Source of the DNA: Lycium barbarum
Lineage: Eukaryota > Streptophyta > Magnoliopsida > Solanales > Solanaceae
Assembly (NCBI RefSeq): GCF_019175385.1
Contig: NC_083346.1
Span: 91,022,333-91,086,332 of the forward strand
Direction of reading: 5' to 3'
DNA length: 64,000 nt
Shown here: piece after piece, positions 35,101 through 46,455 of the stretch
Layout: every line of letters begins with the position of its first letter
Numbering within the stretch: the first letter of the stretch is position 1
Made by a program: the position numbers and the translations under genes
The notes under the pieces: generated by a model
The model's input: only the letters and a program-made list of their open reading frames with translations
What the model was told of the DNA's origin: nothing
Databases searched by the model: none

Positions 35101-36935
35101 TTATCACATACATCATAACAAGGCTTGGTATGTCTCATCATCATCATTTCCATAACCTACATCTCATAAGCTTATCATAACCTTTTCATAGAGCATACAT
35201 TTGAATTTAAAGACAATCTATGAAAATCACATCATATTCGTAGCATGGACTTTGTATGAATATCGTTGGGTAGACTTCATAATCTCTAGGCTTAAGCTCA
35301 ACATTACCACTATCGTTTATATAACATATCTGTTACTTTTATCTCATATGAAATCCTCTATGAACATAGACTCGCAACTTTGCGGAACATTGGTCATAAG
35401 ACGTGCATTAAGGCTTATGGACAATCTATAACAATGTCGGGGTGACATAAGGTCGAGAACGCCCGATTACATTATGGAGCATTCATAGGTATTCTGCCTC
35501 ACCTTGAAGGAATTAGTATGTAAGGTGAGTATATACAACAAGCAACACCAATAGGTCATAGTTAATGTCGTTGGCTTGGTAGAAACATTATACCACGAAC
35601 TCTAGAATCTTTAGACTTAAGATTATCATCTTCATTATCGTGCTCATAACATGTCTCTTATCTTTATCTCATGTGGCTATTTATGAACATAGGCTCTTAG
35701 TTCCCGAATATAAGGAGGCCATGAAAATGTAAGGAACATAATATCCTAGAAGTTACGTAAGGATCATTAGCTTCATAGACATCGTTCCTTGCTTTAGAAT
35801 CTCTAGGCTTCAACTTATCATCATTACTATCACATACATGACATGTTCCTCATCTTTGTCTTATAAGACGATCTCTATCAATGTTGAATCATAGTTCCTG
35901 GAATGTAAGAAAGTTATGGAGAGGTAGGGAAACAATTTCATAGGAATCGTATAAGGATTGCCATCTTCGTAGGAATGTCGTTCATGAGCTTTAGTACTCC
36001 TAGACTTAGATTCATCATCAATATCATCATGCTCGTAACGTGTCTCTTTTTTTTATCTTGTGATGCTCTTTATAATTGTAGACTCATAGTTTTTGATACG
36101 TAGGAAAATCATGAAGAAGGAGGGGACATCATACTATAGGATTCATGCATTAGAAAGAAGGGACTAGCCTTACATACTTTTTCCTTTAGCTATTCCACCG
36201 CTTGATCGTTCCCCTTCAATATTCGCGTTCCTACCTTACTTAAACGTGCTTACTATTTCTACGAAAATTTGGGCAGCATCTCCTTTGTTTATACAACTTT
36301 CCTCATATAGTATATCAACTCTCAACCATCTATAATCACATTCACCATATTATAAGCAACAATCATTATTCATCCACCTTATCCCTATTTCACAATTTCA
36401 CTTAGATGTCTCCATAATCATGCTCATAGTTCACTATCATGTTATCTGACATTTAATGCTTAACCCATGTTCTTCATGTCATTTATAACATACTTATAAC
36501 TACAACATCTCAATAGTCATGATTCATTTCAACTACAACTCAAGAACTTCATTGCTTTCATCTTTGTGACCCATTTCCTATATTTTTCAACAATTCAAGT
36601 GTCTTAGCCTTCCAATACCTTAATCAACATGGAATAGTCATAAAACTCACCTTAGATGATAGATGAACAACCCTTGAGTGGAACTTCTCTTCTTGCTCCA
36701 AAACCCTAACTCACTTCCCTTGCTTTTCTTGATGTAGATGAACTTTTTGCTAGGATTCATACACTTGTTTTGATGGATTTGGTGTAGTTGATCATGGTTT
36801 TTCCCTTGAATTCTTGTAGATGAAGTTTGTGGAACCTTCTAGAGGTCTTGAGAGATGAAGAAGTGTGTGGGAAATGAAATTAATGAAGTGGGATCACATT
36901 TATATAATTAGAACAACTCAGCACGTCGGGACTTC

Positions 36936-37075
36936 CACGGACACTTTCACGGTCCGTGGAATATTATATGGTTCGTGGAACAGGTCATGGTTCACCACCA
37001 GAAGACCACCATCTCTGCTGGGTATTCCACGGACCGTATAGGTTTCACGGTCCGTGAAAGGGGTCGTGGAACTCA
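36936..37075 (-). promoter_or_regulatory. Palindrome cluster upstream of the LTR C TATA box
   Basis: Repeats of TTCACGGTCCGTGGAA-like units occur, including the perfect 17-bp palindrome TTTCACGGTCCGTGAAA (37043-37059) and TTCCACGGACCGTATAGG. In the LTR's own sense they lie just upstream of the TATA-like box. The CGGTCCG core is shared with clusters in LTR A, LTR F and Athila. Confidence 0.5.
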
Positions 37076-37883
37076 CAGATTTTTCCGAAGTTGTCCGCGT
37101 CGTTTCGTTCAGTAAAAAGGTCATAACTCTTGATCCCGTTATTGTATGAGGGCCCACGACCTATGGTTGGAAATATCTTTCAGTTATCTACAACTTTCAT
37201 TCTTAGAGTTTTTCCAAATTTCAAACTTATAATGGAGTTTTGGCCCCTCCAAGTCAGATCATCCGAAAATGTTTCCTTAAATCGTCCTTTTGGATGGCTT
37301 ATGCCCATATTTGGCTTATGGGTCCTTCTTAGGACTTGATCAAATTTCCATGTACTACTCATATATCTCTTCATATGTCCTTTATAAAACTCCGGCGTGT
37401 GGGCCCCACTTAGCTTAAAGCAACGAGGGCTTTTCAACAAGTGACATATGAACCAAGTCAACCCATATGGTCTCCAATTGTCATATGTATACCATTATTA
37501 CACTCTTATAATATAACCTTTCTCCTTAATCCTCACATAACTTTGCTCTTCCTCAGGCCCATACTAAGCTGGTTACGACCTTGGTAGCGCGAAATTTTCC
37601 AAGGTGTAACATAAGGTCCCTATGCTGATTTATGAACCAATTTCGATAAGTGTTGGTATTAGTATGAGCTTGTTTGATTCACTTAGCCCCCTAGCATGTA
37701 ATGACCCTTCCGGTCGTTATGGGAATTTAAGACTCCATTGGGAATTCCGAGGCCGCGAGTGGATTCGTAGGGCGTCTTTTTGTATGTGTGCATGTTTCGT
37801 TTTGTGTTTTGAGGCCTTGGATGAAATGTGGGGTGATAGGGGGAAAAACTGGACAGAAACCGACCTCATTGCCCAAATTGGAC

Positions 37884-37938
37884 CGCTGCAGCGACGGGAT
37901 TACCGCTGCGGCGGTACCGCTATAGCGGTGCCTCGACC
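37884..37938 (+). promoter_or_regulatory. Palindrome cluster of LTR D (continues at 46461-46625)
   Basis: The perfect palindrome ACCGCTATAGCGGT (37916-37929) and variants ACCGCTGCGGCGGT, ACCGCCATAGCGGT and ACCACCGCAGCGGT are repeated. Element E inserted in the middle of this cluster. Its CGACC target duplication (37934-37938, 46456-46460) is part of the repeated sequence. Confidence 0.5.
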
Positions 37939-38343
37939 TGTTATATCCCGTATTTTGTACGTTCGGATATTTTAAGGTAGTCGTGGAAGTTAAGGGTATG
38001 ACCATCTTCCAAAATTATTTTAATGTACAAGTTGTTATGAATATTATTAGTATGGAAATATTGAGAAAGGCTAAAGGCGAAAAGGAAAATTCACAAAATG
38101 GCTCATGGTAATATCGCGGAAGGCTAGGGGCAAATTGGGAATTTCACAAGAAGTCTTGAAATTTTTTGAGGAAGTCAAGTTGGCTGTGTGGCATATAAGT
38201 ATATGTCCACATTTTTATTTAATAAGGCTAATTATAAATATACGTATGGACCAAGCTTGTTACATAAGCCAAGTAGTCATATTTGCTATTTTAAGAAATT
38301 TCAAGAAAAAGGGAGAAGGGCCATGTGTCTACTTGAAATAGTA

Positions 38344-38429
<86 letters not shown>

Positions 38430-38541
38430 GTGCAAGTGATGACAAATTAAGATTAATTCATCTTTTTTTTTTTCAATTCAAGAAAAAAAATTGAAGAAGC
38501 TTGGAGAAGGGGGGCATGTGTTCCCCTTGGATTGGTAGAAG

Positions 38542-38584
<43 letters not shown>

Positions 38585-41075
38585 GTAGCAAGAACAAATC
38601 ATCTAGAGGGTTCATTTTCTTGCAACATAAGAAGTTGGAGAGAAAAAAAAAAAAGCAAGGAGGGTGTTCGGCCATGGTTGGCCGAACATGAACCATGGGA
38701 GATGATAAAAAAATAAAATATTTTCTCCTAGCATTTCAACTAATTGAAAGGTCCTTATTAACATGGAGTAGTTGTTGGAATAAGCAAAACACTCATTTGT
38801 GCAATTCATAAGCCTAGCCAAGTGAAGGAGTCAAAGGACAAAGGTAAGGTTCAATCCTCATTTACATGTGTTATGAATGATTTATGCATATTGTTGTATG
38901 TGGAATTGGATGAGATTCATGAAATGTGTGGGTGTGTGGTGGTGGCCGTATAGGGTCTGCCCTAGTTGGGTACGGTGATATGATTTTACTTAGTATGTTA
39001 ATTGTTGTTGTTATGGATTATGTGATGTAGAATGAAGGTTTGGTGGCCTGAAATGAATTTGTAATCATTTGTGGATTATTGAAGAAGTTAATGCAATACT
39101 AGTATGGTTTCTTATATTGGTAAGAATAAATTTGTTAATGTATGGGTTGTTGACATAATTCATGAATTTGGAAGTGAGACATTTGCTTGGAAGATTGTAA
39201 GTTGGGTTGTGGCGATTGAATTTGAAAGAAGGAAATAAGTTGTTATTGTTCTTGTTGAATTTGCAAGGTGTCGGGTGAAGTAGTGTGTTGATTGAGTCGT
39301 TTTGAATGTTATGTGAATTGAATTGAATAAAAATGAAATGTCGTTGAATTGTATGACAAAGGTAGTTAATGTTAGAGTGCGTCTTGAATTGATTGTTGAT
39401 GTTGTTGGTATGATTGTTGGTATTGTTGTTGATGATAATTTGGCTGAGTTGAATTCTCGGATTGTTGTTGATAAAATAGGCCGAGTCAGATTCTCGGGGA
39501 TGGTGTATTTACAGGGGAGATGCTGCCGAAATTTCGGCAGATTATAAATGAATTCATTTAAAGGATTAAGACAAGTATATGGTGATGAGTCTAATGATTG
39601 TGTCAATCTTCTTGAATGTAGACTAGCGATAACGAGCTTGGACAATTAAGCGTAGCGAATAGGACGTGGAACAAGTATGTTAAGGCTCGTCCCTTTCTTT
39701 CAGAGGCATGATCCCGATGTTATGATTTCATAATTGTTTCCATATTCTTCTTGTTTTCACAAGATAGATGTTTATGATTTCAAGGCATGATTCTTTTCCG
39801 ACAACCCTTCAATGTTTTCCAAAAATGTTTGTATTTTTCCAAAACAAAGGTCTATGGTATTGTAAGCTTTTATGACAGAAACGATGAATATGTTTTACAA
39901 CGATATTGATGATGTCGAGGATGAGAATATTTCTATGATAACTATGATAAGAATGATTTCATGTTTAAAGGTACTTGGTACGATTACTGCTTGATTTTTC
40001 CAAAAATAGCTTCTGAAACGTTCGTAAAAGGTTCTGTACTTCAAACACTCATAACTTTCTTATACTAAGTCAGATTGACCCGAAACTTGTTTCTGAGCCT
40101 CCAGGTGTCGGTTTATGTACGCTGTTATTCATTGCTAGTCTTATATTATAATAATTGTTCCTTCAAGGTGGGACAAAGTCATGATGATTATTCCATAATG
40201 TAATCGGAGGTTACCGACCTTACGTCACTCCGATGGATACATGACTTTCTTTGGGCTCTCCTGCATGCTGCTTATATGATATATGTATATGTATATGTAT
40301 ATGGGGAAGATGGGGAAAATGGAGATATGTTGTGCTATAGACGCATTGCCACCTGGTCAGTTGGCGTAACTTATCATCCCGGACGCGGGATATATGTGGG
40401 GGAGTCGACGTTGTTCGGCGTTATGACATGTTCTATTTTCTATGTATATGAAAAAGAAATGTTTTCAAAGGAAAGCTAAGCATGCATGGCATCCGCCCTA
40501 AGAGGCACTCAGATGTACAAGTTACCCTTTTATCTCATGATATGCTCTATATCTCTATTCTGTTGTTGTTCATAATTACATCTCTTACTATGTTACTATT
40601 CATGTCTTACATACTCGGTACATTGCTCGTACTGACCCCATTTCTTCGTGGGGCTGCGTTTCATGCCACGCAGGTACACCCAGATGAGCTTAGGCTATTA
40701 TAGAAGACGTTCCAGCGGAGTTGGCAAGCTCCACTTGTCCCTGGAGTGCTGCCGAGTCAGAGTATGTGTGCTATGATGTCTGATTAATGTTAGAGACTTT
40801 GCAGACAGAGTCGTGGGTATAGAGTGTCGGTATTGTAAACGGCTCCACCAGCCTATGTGTCATTTTATGTTATGTTATAAAGTCCATACGATCGTAGATT
40901 ATATTTGAATTGAGTACGATGAAAAGAAAGATTTCGAAAGCTTTACTATGTATTTCATTATATTTGATTTAAGAGTTCAAAAGAGACTATGTGGGTAATA
41001 AGAGTCAGCGGGTTCGCTTGGCTCCGGGTATGGGGTCGGGTGCCCATCACACCCTAGTAAGGTCGGGGTGTGACA
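37939..41075 (+). repeat. 5' LTR of element E
   Basis: Runs TGTTATATCCCG ... GGGTGTGACA, 3137 bp. It holds two (TA)n tracts (38345-38426 and 38545-38582), a hairpin TGTTCGGCC/GGCCGAACA (about 38666-38690), a stretch at 39440-39950 absent from the 3' LTR, stem-loop 2 (40203-40234) and stem-loop 1 (40615-40635). Confidence 0.88.
38345..38426. repeat. (TA)n microsatellite in the 5' LTR
   Basis: About 41 TA units. The equivalent place in the 3' LTR (about 44207-44230) has only a short, interrupted ATATATACAT run, so the tract expanded or shrank after insertion. A second TA tract at 38545-38582 corresponds to 44345-44388 in the 3' LTR. The TyrIle repeats these encode are artefacts. Confidence 0.9.
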
Positions 41076-41078
41076 AAG

Positions 41079-41090
41079 TGGTATCAGAGC
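41079..41090 (+). other. Primer binding site of element E (initiator-Met tRNA type)
   Basis: TGGTATCAGAGC lies 3 bp after the 5' LTR end. This 12-mer is complementary to the 3' end of plant initiator methionine tRNA and is the usual minus-strand primer site of many plant Ty3/gypsy and Ty1/copia elements. Confidence 0.9.
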
Positions 41091-43788
41091 AGGTTGTCCT
41101 AGGAGTTGTCTGCAAAGTCGTGTCCAGTAGAGTCCTGTTTATGGGTGTGAAGCCGGCCACATTTATAAATAGGAGGCTGCGGGACATCTAGGAATTGTTG
41201 ACCTTCTTTCTGTCTTAGATCGTGCGATAGAGCCAAGTCATAGGAAAATGGAATTCCTTATACAAGCCTTACCTACGACGGAAGAAGGTGAGAAGCGATA
41301 TGGAAAGTCACAGGGGTAAGTATTGATATTCTGTCCTGTTATCTGAAACTGGAGGCTCTGGATGGCTGAGATATGTCGTATACGTATGTATGCCCTGTAA
41401 GGTATTGTCGATATTTGCTGCGTACAGATTTGGAATAGTAAGGATTGCAAAGGAGATTCTGTCGGAATTGTTCAAAAATCAGGTCATTTAGTTAAGTACG
41501 TTTAACAGAAGGAAGCGTGGAAAGTAAATATCGTGAACGGACGATAAGTGGGATGAGTTGTTTCAGAAAGGTTATGGATTTGGCATGGCGATAAAGGTGC
41601 GATCACTACCATCGGGAATCTGGGAATCTAGGACGAAAGGTAGTGATACACGAAGGTGAAGGGTAAAATAGTAATTGTAAAGAGAAGGACGTGTTATGGG
41701 AATGTCTCGGAATCTATAAGACCGCGACTTGCTCCAGATCATGTAATAAAGGTCATGCGAGGAAGTGGACGCGGTTATATCAGCATTAGGGCACCGGATT
41801 TCATCAAAGTTTCGAGGTTAAGCGTGCTAAGGTGGGAGCAATTTCAGGATGGGTGACCCCCTGGGAAGTATGAAAGAAATTCTATATATCCAGACATAAG
41901 ATACAAATGAGAAGTTAGAGTAACCTAAGGGAAACTAGAGTATGCGGAATGGCTGGAAACCTTAAGGGGTCGCGTAAAACAAGGTAGGCTAGACTGGAGA
42001 AGAGACAGAAAGTGCGTCACAGCTCTGGAAATTTGGATAGGCTTGAATAGCGTTTGGAAGTATGTTGTGGGCTAGTTGATAGTAAGTATATGTATATATA
42101 TGAAGGCGTAGGGTATCCCACATATGATTGTATCGGTGGACATGTGAGTTCCAGCAACCGGCGCTACGGTAAGGAAGGCATTAATCACGTAATGGTACCG
42201 AAGATCGGGCGACAGCAAGAATAAATGATATAAGTGTTACAAGGTAAATTGATGTCATTTTCGCTACAGGTTAAGATTGGAAAGTTTTAATACAGCGGTA
42301 TTTGGAAAGGAAAGAGAGTGAGTAGATGGAAAACAAAGAGATCAAAGTGTCGGAAGAAGGTGAAAGGTAAGAAACCTCAGTAAGTGAAGCTCCCGAGAGA
42401 AACTACCGGCAAAGCACGAGACTATTTGGGTAAGAACTTAAAGTAGCCATGTGAAAAAGGGTAGAGTGTGGTAAAAGGAAACAGGAGAGGAGTGTATGAG
42501 GCTCGAGAACTGATTACAATAAACAGGGCTAAAGGAATAGTGACCACAACAAGGAGTGTGAAGTAAGAAAAAGAATGATAAAGTCTCGTGACGATGTTAA
42601 GAGACTTGGGTTCTCGAAAGGAATATAAAGGGATAAATGTGCAGCCATATTAATGTGGTTATCCCGGACATGGAAGTGCTTTCCTAGGAGGATGACTTAG
42701 GAACAGAATGGATTTGCGCGTTAGAGGGAGTATTTCACGAACTTCAAAGTTGATGCTGCACATAACAAGAGAAATAAAGGTGCTCAAGGAGGAAGAAACC
42801 TAAGGGAGGTTAAGGAAGAAAGTAGGAAAAGTATACAAATGGGTTGGTCGCAGGAAGAGGAGAGCGTTTAGGCGCAGGGCAATTGGAAACCTCTAACCAT
42901 TGGCGTAAGAAGAATACCTTAACGAATTAGCGATAGGAAACCGATTACGCGTCAACGAAAGAATAAGGATAATGAGACAACACTGCTAATTGGGAAGATA
43001 ATGGTATGGAATAAGAAATCATGCGAAGTCTGAAAGTTTTGATCTTAGAAGAAATGGAATGAAATGCGAGGAAAGTACATGAGAAACCGCTCGGTCATAG
43101 CATCATAAATATAGTTAAGAGTTCGATGAGCAAGGATAAAGAAAGTGTAAACTGAAAGGATTTTGTGCTAAGAGAGAAAGTAGCAGGACGCTCGAGACAA
43201 CAGGGTATGTACAAGTTGGAAAGAAAGACGAAGGTACTCGAATACTGTTGGCATATAAGGAGCCCCTTATAAAGGGGGTGGGGGGGGGGGGGGAGAACAT
43301 ATTATATCAGACTCAAAGGATATTTCGGATGACAACGACTATTATAACGAAAGTATCAACGATTGGTAGCTTGGAAATTTTTGAAGGAAAGAAAGGACGC
43401 AATGCTTATGAACGAAATTATATGAATCATCGACGTGAAGCGGTACTCGACCATATTTGTGAGGAATCCACACTGGAGAGCTAACAAGGATAACGATGGA
43501 CGAAGCGAGCACCAATACAAAGAAATCGAAGACAAGTATATTTGTGCCAAGAAAAGACTTGGGAAGGACAAGGATAATAAGTTGGCGTAATGGATTAAAA
43601 AAAAAACCCGTGACGCAGAATGAGGACTCGTGTAAAGACCCAGGAGTTCGAGTATAAGGAGAATAGGGTGAGGGATAAGGAATGGGCATAAAGAGAAGAA
43701 CGACTATAAAAGGGACCCTCCCGAAGTATCCTGACACCCCATAAGATCAGTTGAACATTCGAGGACAAATGTTCTAAAGGGGGGGAGG
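41091..43788 (+). other. Internal region of element E: no coding capacity recognised
   Basis: It is purine-rich, full of short AGGAAGT/AAAGGA-like words, with no frame above about 80 codons and no gag, protease, RT or integrase motif. Apart from the 5S-like stretch, a G13 tract (43280-43293) and the palindrome before the polypurine tract, nothing is identified. This is what a large retrotransposon derivative (LARD) looks like. Confidence 0.7.
41767..41871 (+). pseudogene. 5S rRNA-derived sequence inside element E
   Basis: A 105-bp stretch lines up without gaps with the plant 5S rRNA gene (recalled consensus), at about 75% identity by my hand count, with mostly transition differences. The intragenic pol III promoter is the best kept part: the A box region GTTAAGCGTGCT (41816-41827) and the C box region AGGATGGGTGACC (41846-41858) plus CTGGGAAGT are exact or nearly so, while the 5' third and the IE region have drifted. 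The start corresponds to the GGATGCGATC 5' end, and the last 15 or so bases of 5S are missing. It lies 690 bp downstream of the primer site, in sense. It cannot form normal 5S RNA. Whether pol III still recognises it is unknown. Confidence 0.85.
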
Positions 43789-43790
43789 AG
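43776..43790 (+). other. Polypurine tract of element E
   Basis: AAAGGGGGGGAGGAG lies directly before the 3' LTR, where plus-strand synthesis is primed. Just upstream, GAACATTCGAGGACAAATGT plus TC forms an imperfect palindrome (arms GAACATT/AATGTTC). Confidence 0.8.
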
Positions 43791-44341
43791 TTATATCCCG
43801 TATTTTGTACGTTCGGATATTTAAAGTTAGTCGTAGAAGTTAAGGGAATGACCATCTTCCAAAATTATTTTAATGTACAAGTTATTATGAATATTATTTA
43901 TGAATATTATTAGTATGGAAATATTGAGAAAGGCTAAGGGCGAAAAGGAAAATTCACAGAATGGCTCATGGTAATATCGCGGAAGGCTTGGGGCAAAATG
44001 GGAATTTCACAAGAAGTCTTGAAAATTTTTGAGGAAGTCAAGTTGGCCGTGTGGCATATAAGTATATGTCCACATTATTATTTAATAAGGCTAATTATAA
44101 ATATACGTATGGACCAAGCTTGTTACATAAGCCAAGTAGTCATAATTGCTATTTTAAGAAATTTCAAGAAAAAGGGAGAAGGGCCATGTGTCTACTTGAA
44201 ATGGTAGAAAATATATACATATATATACATGGGCAAGTGATGACAAATTAAGATTAATTCATCTTTTTTTTTTCAATTCAAGAAAAAAAATTGAAGAAGC
44301 TTGGAGAAGGGGGGCATGTGTTCCCCTTGGATTGGTAGAAG

Positions 44342-44416
<75 letters not shown>

Positions 44417-46455
44417 GTAGCAAGAACAAATCATCTAGAGGGTTCATTTTCTTGCAACATAAGGAGTTGGAGAGAAAGAAAAAAAAAAGACCAAGGAGGG
44501 TGTTCGGCCATGGTTGGCCGAACATGAACCATGGGAGATGATCAAAAAATAAAATATTTTCTCCTAGCATTTCAACTAATTGAAAGGTCCTTATTAACAT
44601 GGAGTAGTTGTTGGAATAAGCAAAACACTCATTTGTGCAATTCATAAGCCTAGCCAAGTGAAGGAGTCAAAGGACAAAGGTAAGGTTCAATCCTCATTTA
44701 CATGTGTTATGAATGATTTATGCATATTGTTGTATGTGGAATTGGATGAGATTCATGAAATGTGTGGGTGTGTGGTGGTGGCCGTATAGGGGCTGCCCTA
44801 GTTGGGTACGGTGATATGATTTTACTTAGTATATTAGTTGTTGTTGTTATGGATTATGTGATGTAGAATGAAGGTTTGGTGGCCTGAAATGAATTTGTAA
44901 TCATTTGTGGATTATTGAAGAAGTTAATGCGATACTAGTATGGTTTCTTATATTGGTAAGAATAAATTTGTTAATGTATGGGTTGTTGACATAATTCATG
45001 AATTTGGAAGTGAGACATTTGCTTGGAAGATTGTAAGTTGGGTTGTGGCGATTGAATTTGAAAGAAGGAAATAAGTTGTTATTGTTCTTGTTGAATTTGC
45101 AAGGTGTCGGGTGAAGTAGTGTGTTGATTGAGTCGTTTTGAATGTTATGTGAATTGAATTGAATAAAAATGAAATGTCGTTGAATTGTATGACAAAGGTA
45201 GTTAATGTTAGAGTGCGTCTTGAATTGATTGTTGATGTTGTTGGTATGATTGTTGGTATTGTTGTTGATGATAATTTGGCCGAGTTGATAACTATGTTAA
45301 GAATGATTTCATGTTTAAAGGTACTTGGTACGATTACTGCTTGATTTTTCCAAAAATTGCTTCTGAAACGTTCGTAAAAGGTTATGTACTTCAAACGCTC
45401 ATAACTTTCTTATACTAAGTCAGATTGACCCGAAACTTGTTTCTGAGCCTCCAGGTGTCGGTTTATGTACGCTGTTATTCATTGCTAGTCTCATATTATA
45501 ATAATTGTTCCTTCAAGGTGGGACAAAGTCGTGATGATTATTCCATATTGTAATCGGAGGTTACCGACCTTACGTCACTCCGATGGATACATGACTTTCT
45601 TTGGGCTCTCCTGCATGCTGCTTATATGATATATGTATATGTATATGTATATTGGGAAGATGGGGAAAATGGAGATATGTTGCGCTATAGATGCATTGCC
45701 ACCCGGTCAGTTGGCATAACTAATCATCCCGGACGCGGGATGCCCGGACGCGGGATGCCCGGACGCGGGATATATGTGGCGGAGCCGACGTTGTTCGGCG
45801 TTATGACATGTTCTATTTTCTATGTATATGAAAAAGAAATGTTTTCAAAGAAAAGCTAAGCATGCATGGCATCTGCCCTAAGAGGCACTCAGATGTACAG
45901 GTTACCCTTTTATCTCATGATATGATCTATATCTCTATTCTGTTGTTGTTCATAATTACATATCTTACTATGTTACTATTCAGGCCTTACATACTCGGTA
46001 CATTGCTCGTACTGACCCCATTTCTTCGGGGGGCTGCGTTTCATGCCGCGCAGGTACACCCAGATGAGCTGAGGCTATTATAGAAGACGTTCCAGCGGAG
46101 TTGGCAAGCTCCACTTGTCCCTGGAGTGCTGCCGAGTCAGAGTATGTGTGCTATGATGTCTGATTAATGTTAGAGACTTTGCAGACAGAGTTGTGGGTAT
46201 AGAGTGTCGGTATTGTAAACGGCTCCACCAGCCTATGTGTCATTTTATGTTATGTTATAAAGTCTATACGATCATAGATTATATTTGAATTGAGTACGAT
46301 GAAAAGAAAGATTTCGAAAGCTTTACTATGTATTTCATTATATTTGATTTAAGAGTTCAAAAGAGACTATGTGGGTAATAAGAGTCAGCGGGTTCGCTCG
46401 GCTCCGGGTATGGGGTCGGGTGCCCATCACACCCTAGTAAGGTCGGGGTGTGACA
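43789..46455 (+). repeat. 3' LTR of element E
   Basis: 2667 bp, matching the 5' LTR but lacking about 510 bp (after 45285), with a TA tract followed by (TG)n (44345-44416), a 13-bp tandem duplication near 43885-43910 and a triplicated GGACGCGGGATGCCC unit (about 45730-45768) present once in the 5' LTR. Stem-loop 2 lies at 45553-45584 and stem-loop 1 at 45995-46015. Confidence 0.87.

Larger units (their letters stand above)
34273..37611 (-). mobile_element. Solo LTR C (Tekay/Del-like, minus), TSD TAAGG
   Basis: On the plus strand it runs TGTCACGACCCGG ... AAGGTGTAACA, so in its own sense it starts TGTTACACC and ends GTGACA. Perfect TAAGG copies flank it (34268-34272, 37612-37616). The 3339 bp contain a four-unit minisatellite (34966-35100), stem-loop 1 (34732-34752), stem-loop 2 (35437-35466), a palindrome cluster (36936-37075) and, downstream of that cluster in its own sense, a TATA-like ATTATATAAATG (about 36898-36909). 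No internal domain or real ORF is seen. Confidence 0.88.
37939..46455 (+). mobile_element. Element E: complete non-autonomous LTR retrotransposon (Tekay/Del-like, LARD type)
   Basis: It has two LTRs (37939-41075, 43789-46455) and a perfect TSD CGACC (37934-37938, 46456-46460). The primer site TGGTATCAGAGC (41079-41090) fits initiator-Met tRNA. The polypurine tract AAAGGGGGGGAGGAG (about 43776-43790) is preceded by GAACATTCGAGGACAAATGT, a palindromic motif I associate with Del/Tekay elements. The 2.7-kb internal region has no gag or pol frame, so it must have moved using another element's enzymes. It carries a 5S rRNA-like sequence at 41767-41871. The LTRs differ by indels (a segment of about 510 bp missing from the 3' LTR, microsatellite length) more than by substitutions. 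The 3' LTR has AG where the 5' LTR has TG at its first bases. Confidence 0.85.

Noticed and set aside
38188..38716. Reading frames rich in alternating Tyr-Ile
   Set aside because: They are translations of the (TA)n tract in the LTR of element E, with no coding signal.
39160..39645. 161-codon minus-strand frame in the 5' LTR of element E (and its 132-codon relative at 44996-45394)
   Set aside because: It is Thr/Ser/Ile-rich low-complexity sequence antisense to an LTR. It changes length between the two LTRs and has no domain.
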